NCBI GenBank assembly: GCA_004431415.1 | Contig: QPMI01000039.1 | Coordinates: 558,001 to 622,000 of the forward strand | Direction of reading: 5' to 3' | Source of the DNA: Cyanophora paradoxa | Taxonomy: Eukaryota > Glaucocystophyceae > Cyanophorales > Cyanophoraceae | DNA: 64,000 nucleotides | In this document: positions 58,052 through 64,000 of the stretch, piece by piece | Position numbering within the stretch: the stretch's first letter is position 1 | How the letters are laid out: each line of letters starts with the position of its first letter | Made by a program: the position numbers and the translations under genes | The notes under the pieces: model-generated | The model's input: the letters and a program-made list of their open reading frames with translations, nothing else | Database searches by the model: none | Told to the model about the DNA's origin: nothing

Positions 58052-59941
58052 ACGGCCACACGAACGCTTGGCCGTGAGCAGCATGCTGAGCTTTCCCTCT
58101 TTTCGAATCACTTTCTTTTCTCTACTAAAATTATCCATAGTAGTCATATTTTACACGCCATGGCGCTATGAATTAGTATACGTACTTAGCTTCGAAGTTA
58201 ACAAGTAATGCGTAATGTATGCAATAAAGTAACAGCTCTAGATCTAGATCTGGATTTCAATTCGAACAGACGGCCACGGGCGGCTTGAAAGAACTGCATG
58301 CGCATGCGGATCAGATTCCGCAGACCGTCGGACGGGTATACGTACGGGTCCGGGCCCCGGGCCCCTCTCCGGACTCGAGAGAGAGACGAGAGAGACGCAA
58401 GATCGAGATCTAGAGACGCCGCCGCGCGCCGCCGGGGCCCGGCCCCGGGCGCCGGGCTGGGGCGGTGGCGGCGCCGGGCGGGAAGGCGGGCACCAAGCTC
58501 GGCGCACGATCGAGAGACGCCCGCGCGCGCCGCCGGCGCCCCGGGCCCGGGCACGGCCCCGCACGCCTGCCGTGAGCCGATGCGGCCGGCGCCCCGCGGG
58601 AAGCCCATTCCGCAGCCGCCCGCCCCGTTCCGCAGCGCCCTCGCCCCGCCCCCTCCTCCTCCTCCTCCGCCAGGCAGCCGCCCCGGAGCCCTGCCCCCTC
58701 CCAAGTCCTCCTCAAAGGAGGACTGGAGGAGCCCGGGGCCGGCCCCGGCCGAGGGCGCGGGAGGAGGAGGGGGCGGGGGCTCGCGGGCGCCGGCGCGGCC
58801 TTCGCGCTCCCCTCTGCCGGCCCGCGTTGGTCCCGGGGCGGGCCTCCTGGGGCAGAGGAGGACGGGGATGCGGGGGGCCGGCGCCGGCGAGCGCGGCGCC
58901 GGCCCCACTGACGCGGCGCCGCCCGTGCGCGAAGGCGGTGGAGGCGCCGCTGAGGTCTCCGGCTTGTCCTGCCGCCCCGCCGGGAGGCCTAGGGACAGCA
59001 GCTGTTTTCCGCGCACGCGGCGCCGGCGCCGATCGTCGGCTCCACCTGCCGCCCCGTCGCGACGGAACGCAGCGGCGGCGCAACGGCACGCGGCGCGCGG
59101 CGAGGGCGTACGCGTAACGGCCTGCGCGGAGCCGGAGACCCGCTCGTCGCCCGCGGCCAGCGCGACGGCGCTGCGCGGCGGCGGTGGGCCAGCGGCTCCG
59201 GAACGATCCGAACGGGCGCACCGATCGTCCTCCGGCTCCCGCCTCGCGCCCGGCAGCAGCGAGCTCGAGCACTCGGCTGGACACGGAAAGGCGGAAAGGC
59301 CGCGGCTGCAGCGGGGGTCTCTCTCTCATGAGAGGCGCGGCTGGAGCGTGCGGGGGACGAGCACTCGGCTGGAAGGACCGCGGCTGCAGCGGGGAGCGAA
59401 GTTACAGCGCGCGGCGCTGCGCGAGGCCTCCAGCGGGGCCTGCCCTCGCCTTGGATTCTCACCTTGGACGTCGACAGCCTTGGACGTCGACTCTCACATG
59501 GTGCCGGGGCGGCGAGCGGCAAGCCGCAAGCCAGGCCAAGCCTTGCAGGGGGGGTGGGGGGGGTAGAGGGCGGTTGGGTCGCGACTGCGTCGGCACTTCG
59601 AGCAGCACACGCGGCGGAGGCGCACTCGGCGGGTCATTTGAGCACGTGCGCAGCTGTACCGGTGCGCACAGCGCGAATCACCTGGGCCGAAGCTTCATTA
59701 GCCTTTTCATGTTTCGTGTTGCTCTTTCCCTCTGAACGAACGAGCTTAGCTCTACTCTAAGCGGTTAGTCGCCTTTGGCAGGCCGGGGCCGCCACGACCG
59801 AGGTCCGGTCTTCGGCCGCTCGGCCGCCTTCAACAGCGGCCCCGTCCGCTGTTACAACCAGCCGCTAGCTCGCATAAAGAATGTCCGCGAAGCCGTCTTT
59901 TTGATGCCAAAGTTGGCGCAGCCAAAGCGCCCGCGTCCGCG
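58052..59941. other. Intergenic region with repeat copy D
   Basis: 58052-58260 is AT-richer 3' flank. 58260-59190 is GC-rich low-complexity DNA with long but unsupported frames. 59190-59620 is repeat copy D (own entry). 59640-59940 is lower GC and is the likely 5' flank of the TIR gene. No separate gene is recognised. Confidence 0.55.
59190..59620 (+). repeat. Dispersed repeat, copy D (3' module)
   Basis: Matches the 3' module of copies B and C: GAGAGGCGCGGCTGGAGCG (59329), GACGAGCACTCGGCTGGAAG, GCGCTGCGCGAGGCCTCCAG (59415), CGGGGCCTGCCCTCGCCTTGG, and a GGGGTAGAGGGCGGTT block (59560) also present at 15067 after copy C. It ends about 320 bp before the start of the TIR-WW-beta-helix gene. Confidence 0.8.
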
Positions 59942-62354
59942 ATGGACTTCTTCAAAGCGATCAGCGACTTCTTCTCCGGCGACAGTGCCGCCGCCCCGCG
60001 AGCGCAGGTGCGCCGAAGTCGCTAAGTTGTCACACCGCCATCCTCATTGCGATTCCACTGTCCCAGGGCCCGGCGGACGCGGCGGAGTACGACTTCGACC
60101 TGTTCCTCTCGCACAAGCAGACGACCGGCGGTGACCTCGCCGGCCGCATCAAAGTCGAAGTGCGTCACCGCACGCGGCCATGGCCAGCGCGCGCTCGCCC
60201 CGTCCTTACGAGCTCCGCGGGCGCAGCTGGAGGCGCTTCGCCCCGGGATCCGCGTCTTCCTCGACGCCGACGCGCTCGGCGATATCCACGACCTCGCAGC
60301 GATCATCCGAAAGACGCGCTGCTTCGTCCTCCTCCTCACCCCGGGTGCGCCCCCCTTCCATCCCGGCCCTCCAGTCGGGGCCCACCGCCGCCCACGCGCG
60401 CTTGCGCCGCAGAGTGGCTGGAGAGCATGTTCGTGCTGCGGGAGCTCGCGGCGGCCGTCCGCTCGCAGCGCCGCATCCTCGTCGTGTGGGACCGCGAGCG
60501 CCTCCCCAACTTCCCCCAAAGTGCCCCCGCCCCCCCCTCAGCTGCCCGCTCCCCGGCCGCTGAGGCGCCGCCAGTCGACTCGCGGACGGCGCTGCCGCGC
60601 ATCGACGAGATGCATGACGCGGAGCTGCGCTGGACGCTGCAGCGCGTCCTCATGATCAAGGCCCGCCCGCCTGTTCCGCCTCGCCCCGCTGGCCCCGCCC
60701 CGCCTCGAGCCCAGCGCAGGCGGTGCAGTACATGCGGGAGCGGGCGCTGCGAGAGGCGGCGCTGCGGGAGATCCTCGAGCGCTGCGACGCCGCGCAGCCC
60801 TTCCGCATGGACGGCGAGCCGCCGGCCGCCGCCGCCGCCGCCCCGGGGCCCATCAACCACGGGGCCGGCCGGCCCGCGAACACGGCGCAGGTCGGCCCGC
60901 CACGCCCCCGCGTGTCTAGGACCCTCCGCTCACCAGAGCAGCAGGGGGCGGGGGCGGGCGGGGCTGGGGCGGCACGCCCGCCCCCGCCCCCGCAGCTGCC
61001 GCCGGGCTGGAGCGTTGCCCAGACCCCCGACGGGCGCACGGTCCGCCCTTCCCCCGCTCCCCCGCTCGCTTCTCCCCCTCGCTGAGGCCGCCGCGGGCAG
61101 TACTACTGGCACGAGGCGACGAACGAGACGCAGGCGAGCCGCCGGCGCTCTACAGCTCGACGCCGCTGCCCTGGGCTGTGCGGCTGACTGCGGCCCCGCA
61201 GTGGGAGCGCCCCACACCGCCAGCCCCGCCGCCCCCGCCGGGCCCTGCCGGCCCCCAGCGCCAGGCCGCCCCCGCCGCGGTGTGCTGGGGTTGCAATAGC
61301 CTTCCCAGCGGGAAGCAGCTGCGTTCTGACCGGCGCCACGCGTAGGCGGCCGGTGCAGGGGAGATTCTGGTGCGGCCGGGGGAGAGCATCGTGGCCGCTG
61401 TGGTGCGGGCCGCCCCAGGGCAGACCGTCCGCGTCCAGCCCGGCCGGTGCACATGTGCCCCGTCCCTGGTCCCGAGCCGCGCCTCGGACCGACGCGGCCC
61501 TGCAGGTACAAGGAGCAGCTGGTGCTGGACAAGGATGTGCACATTCACGGGTCGCGGGAGGCCGTCCTCGAGTGGGACCAGGACGTCACGCTGCACTGCA
61601 AAGGGCCTGCGGCGCCGAGCGTCAAGGGCATCACGATCTGCAACACGGCGCCGGAGGAGCCCGCGGTGTGGATCACGGGCGGGAGCCGGGCGATCGTCGA
61701 GGGCTGCGATGTGTCCAGCTCTGGCAGCAGCGGATTCCAAGTAAAAGACAAGGGGACGGCCCCGACGCTGCGCGGTGGGCGCCCCAGCCCACCCCCGCCC
61801 CCTGCCCTCCGTTTGACCGATTCCGCGCTGCGCAGGGAACGCGGTGCACGATTGCGGCGGGGCGGGCATCATCTTCCACACGTCGGCGAAGGGGGTCGCC
61901 GAGGGCAACGACGTCTACGGCAACGTGAACGCGGGCATCGAGATCAAGACTGGTGCGGACCCCGTCGTCAAAGGCAACAAGGTCCACGATGGCAAGGCGG
62001 GCGGCATCTTCGTGAATGAGAACGGGCGGGGCACGGTCGAGGGCAACGACGTCTACGGCAACGCGCTGGCGGGCATCGAGATCCGGGAGGGCTCGGACCC
62101 CGTCTTCAAGGGCAACCGGTGCGCCCTGGAGCTCCTCTGTGCCTAGTCCCTCCACATCTCCTCCGCCCCTGACACCCGCCCCCCGCAGGGTGCACGACCA
62201 GAAGTACGGGATCTGCGTGCGAGACGGCGGCAAGGGCACCATTTCTGGGAACACGCTCGAGCGCATCTCGGACCCGTCCTACGCGCCCTGCAGCGGCGTG
62301 AAGGTCCTCGACGGCTGCACCCCGGCCGTGCAGGGGAACACGTTCCGCCAGTAG
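59942..62354 (+). CDS. TIR - WW - right-handed beta-helix fusion protein
   Basis: Exons: 59942-60007, 60067-60159, 60227-60344, 60413-60660, 60720-60890, 60996-61040, 61101-61133, 61202-61279, 61359-61446, 61506-61774, 61836-62118 and 62188-62354. A short N terminus (MDFFKAISDFFSGDS) precedes a TIR domain, about residues 30-130: YDFDLFLSHKQTTGGDLAGR, GIRVFLDADALGDIHDLAAI, EWLESMFVLRELAAAV, ILVVWDRERLP. The Glu of VLREL (codon 60442-60444) sits where NADase TIRs keep their catalytic Glu. A helical linker (YMRERALREAALREILERCD) and a complete WW domain follow (LPPGWSVAQTPDGRT-YYWHEATNETQ-WERP, split over three exons), then a Pro-rich stretch and a beta-helix paralogous to 5013-7379. Two introns are GC-AG (60661-60719 and 61134-61201). 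The 61280-61358 intron joining WW to helix rests on phase and homology. Confidence 0.82.
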
Positions 62355-62849
62355 CGCTTGAATTGTGTTTGTCCTAGCTATGGTTGAATTGTGTGAAGTC
62401 CTCCGGGCGCCGGCTCGAATCCAGGCAAGGCCGACTCGGAGAGAGCGAGCCCGATGCCAATCGCTATGGCGCGGATCGCGAACGACGTCGACGGCCGCGG
62501 TCATGGCCGACGGCTGGAGAGGAGCACGCTGCAATACGCGGAATCGGCGGGGCCGCGAACTCCAAGCCGCCAGCGCACCCGGCCGATGAGAAGAGTCGCC
62601 CGCGCCTCGACCTCGGAGCCCGGAGCCCCGCGGCGAGAGAGGACCGCAGATTCGGTCATATTTCCTATTTGCTAGTTTGTCAAGCGAGAGGCAGCGGTGG
62701 CGTACGCGTGGTCGCCTGGCCGCGCCGCGGCCGGCGGGAGTGGCCGGCCATGGGCGGCCCTGGTCGCCTAGATCAGCCTAATTATAAGCCATCAGACGCC
62801 GTTGCGGCAGCGCGCCTTGGCGCTGACGGTTCTGAACGCTGACAAGCAT
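62355..62849. other. Intergenic region
   Basis: 3' flank of the TIR gene followed, from about 62766, by sequence matching 51850-51934 upstream of the MGSVCC gene (ATCAGCC...AAGCCATCAGACGCCGT). No gene is seen. Confidence 0.55.
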
Positions 62850-64000
62850 GGGCCAAGGTCGCGTCAGTCTGCGGTGGCGGCGGCACACACTTGGCCAAGT
62901 CCACGACCGTCGTGGGCATCGGCTCCCGCGGCCAGCTTGAGCTGGGCGACACATTCGATGGTGCCTATGCGCCGCCTGCCGGCGCCTGGCCCCTCCGCCC
63001 CGCGCGCCGCCCCGCGCGCGCCTTGGCCCCCAGCATGACAACCGGGGACAGTACTAGTCTGCTGCGGTGCTGGCGGCGGCATGCACCTGGCAAAGTCCAC
63101 GACCATCGTGGGCATCGGCTCCCGCGGGCAGCTCGAGCTGGGCGACGCATCCGATGGTGCAATGCGCCGCCCCGCGCGCCGCCCCGCGCGCGTCTTGCAT
63201 TGGCCCCCGTGCCGCTAACATGGAGCGCGCGCCCTCTGCCTCAGTGTCGCCGAGCGACCACGAGGCGCGGAAAGAGAGCGCGCGGGGAGAGAAAGCCCCC
63301 GACGGCCCGGCCGCGAGCAAGTACAAGAGCCTCAGAAGGCGGCCCTCCTCGTGCGCTGCCCCGCAGTGCTCCGGCCCGCGCCGCCCGCGCCGCGCCGCGC
63401 CGCGCCGCGGCGGCCGACGGGCGCCCCGCGCCCCGCAGCATCGCGTTCCTCAAAGCCGAGCTCGGGAACATCAAGACGCTGCAGGGCGAGATCCGCCGCG
63501 TCATCGACGACCTGAGCCACGGTGCCTCGAGCTCGCGCGCGCGGGCGCGCGGGGCGTCGCAGCTAAAGCGACGCCGGGGTGGGGCGGGCAGACGCGGAGG
63601 GGGAGCGGGGCCTGGCGCTGGAGGTGGCGCAGGACGGCGTCCACGCCACCGCCGCCGTGGCGCAGGACGGCGTCCACGCCACCGCCGCCGTGGCGCAGGA
63701 CGGCGTCCACGCCACCGCCACCCTCCTGGGCGGACGGCCGGCGACGCGATGCGCGCCCTGCACGCGATCTGGAGGGGCGGGCGCAAGGTCCCCGCCCGCC
63801 CCCCTCGCCCCTCCCCCGCGCCCCCCGCGATGCGAGGCGCAGCGGGTCTTCGACCTGCTGGGCGGGGACGGCATGCTGTCTCTCTTTCAGATGGCCCGCG
63901 AGGCCTCCCGCGTGCGTCCGGCGGCGCTCGAACCCGCAGGGGGCCGCTTTCTTTCTCTCTGTCCTTAAGAGGCCGCCCGCAGGTGGAGGTGATGGAGAAG
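62850..64000 (+). pseudogene. Rearranged partial copy of the MGSVCC gene, runs off the edge
   Basis: Two exon-1-like copies are present (about 62870-62960 and 63055-63156), both close to 51950-52043. The first has an insertion after ATGGG that breaks the frame; the second lacks an obvious ATG. Exon 2 (63243 on, SPSDHEARKESARGEKAPDG) and the LRRRPSS segment are retained, as are IAFLKAELGNIKTLQGEIRR and RVFDLLGGDGMLSLFQMARE (about 63845-63905). The exons matching about 52740-52985 (MFERNEGLLPYARASLK and the next) are missing, and the VAQDGVH exon holds a 33-bp repeat instead of its usual continuation. It may be a pseudogene or a diverged paralogue; the 3' part lies outside the window. Confidence 0.65.
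63624..63722 (+). repeat. Three 33-bp units, VAQDGVHATAA
   Basis: 33-bp units start at 63624, 63657 and 63690, nearly identical (the third varies at its end), in frame. The original gene at about 52490-52520 has one such VAQDGVH sequence, so this is a local expansion in the copy. Confidence 0.9.

Noticed and set aside
58298-59566. 422-codon plus-strand frame between the MGSVCC and TIR genes
   Set aside because: Runs through repeat copy D, is low-complexity Arg/Pro/Ala/Gly and has no domain.
63624-63722. CRISPR-like regular repeat
   Set aside because: Units are directly adjacent with no spacers, in frame, and in a eukaryotic gene copy; this is a minisatellite.

Overview
The window is nuclear DNA from a very GC-rich eukaryote with compact, intron-dense genes. 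Most introns are about 45-110 nt, C-rich on the coding strand and end in CGCAG or CCCAG. Donors are mostly GTGCGC, GTCCGC or GTACCCC rather than GTAAGT, and at least twenty can only be read as GC-AG introns. An EFHC1/Rib72-type axonemal protein implies a flagellated cell. An M16 peptidase with a twin-arginine, lumen-type targeting region and a bacterial-type carbamoyl-phosphate synthase large chain fit a photosynthetic protist. I favour a haptophyte- or pelagophyte-like microalga, but the sequence does not settle the lineage.

Layout. 1-4.6 kb: 3' part of the carbamoyl-phosphate synthase large chain (+). 5.0-7.4 kb: a right-handed beta-helix protein (+). 7.4-12.15 kb: a gene-poor, extremely G-rich stretch with copies A and B of a dispersed repeat. 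12.16-13.2 kb: a small membrane/coiled-coil gene built from 21-nt micro-exons (+). 13.6-15.1 kb: repeat copy C. 15.15-15.7 kb: a LYR-motif protein (+). 16.0-16.8 kb: a small Cys-rich type I membrane protein (-). 17.2-20.9 kb: a long coiled-coil protein (+). 21.8-25.1 kb: a Kelch-BTB protein (-). 25.4-30.3 kb: an EFHC1-like three-DM10 protein with a long low-complexity tail (+). 30.5-34.5 kb: an M16 metallopeptidase (-). 35.1-43.2 kb: a transmembrane hybrid histidine kinase with two receiver domains (+). 43.2-45.4 kb: intergenic, with a CACGTG/TATA cluster. 45.4-46.9 kb: PTAR1-like prenyltransferase-alpha-repeat protein (-), divergent by 76 bp from a CUL4 cullin at 46.9-51.0 kb (+). 51.9-58.05 kb: a large N-terminally MGSVCC protein with helical repeats and many RRxS motifs (+). 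59.9-62.35 kb: a TIR-WW-beta-helix fusion (+), paralogous in its beta-helix to the 5-7.4 kb gene. 62.85 kb to the end: a rearranged partial copy of the 52-kb gene, cut by the window edge.

Most neighbours are unrelated housekeeping or signalling genes, often in divergent pairs (Kelch-BTB/EFHC1, M16/histidine kinase, PTAR1/CUL4, membrane protein/coiled-coil). The most unusual items are the TIR-WW-beta-helix fusion and its TIR-less paralogue, the heptad-encoding micro-exon array, the repeat family that lies just upstream of three gene starts, the frequent GC-AG introns, and the local duplication of the RRxS-rich gene. Exon models were made by eye from reading frame, splice signals and family conservation; the confidence values reflect that.
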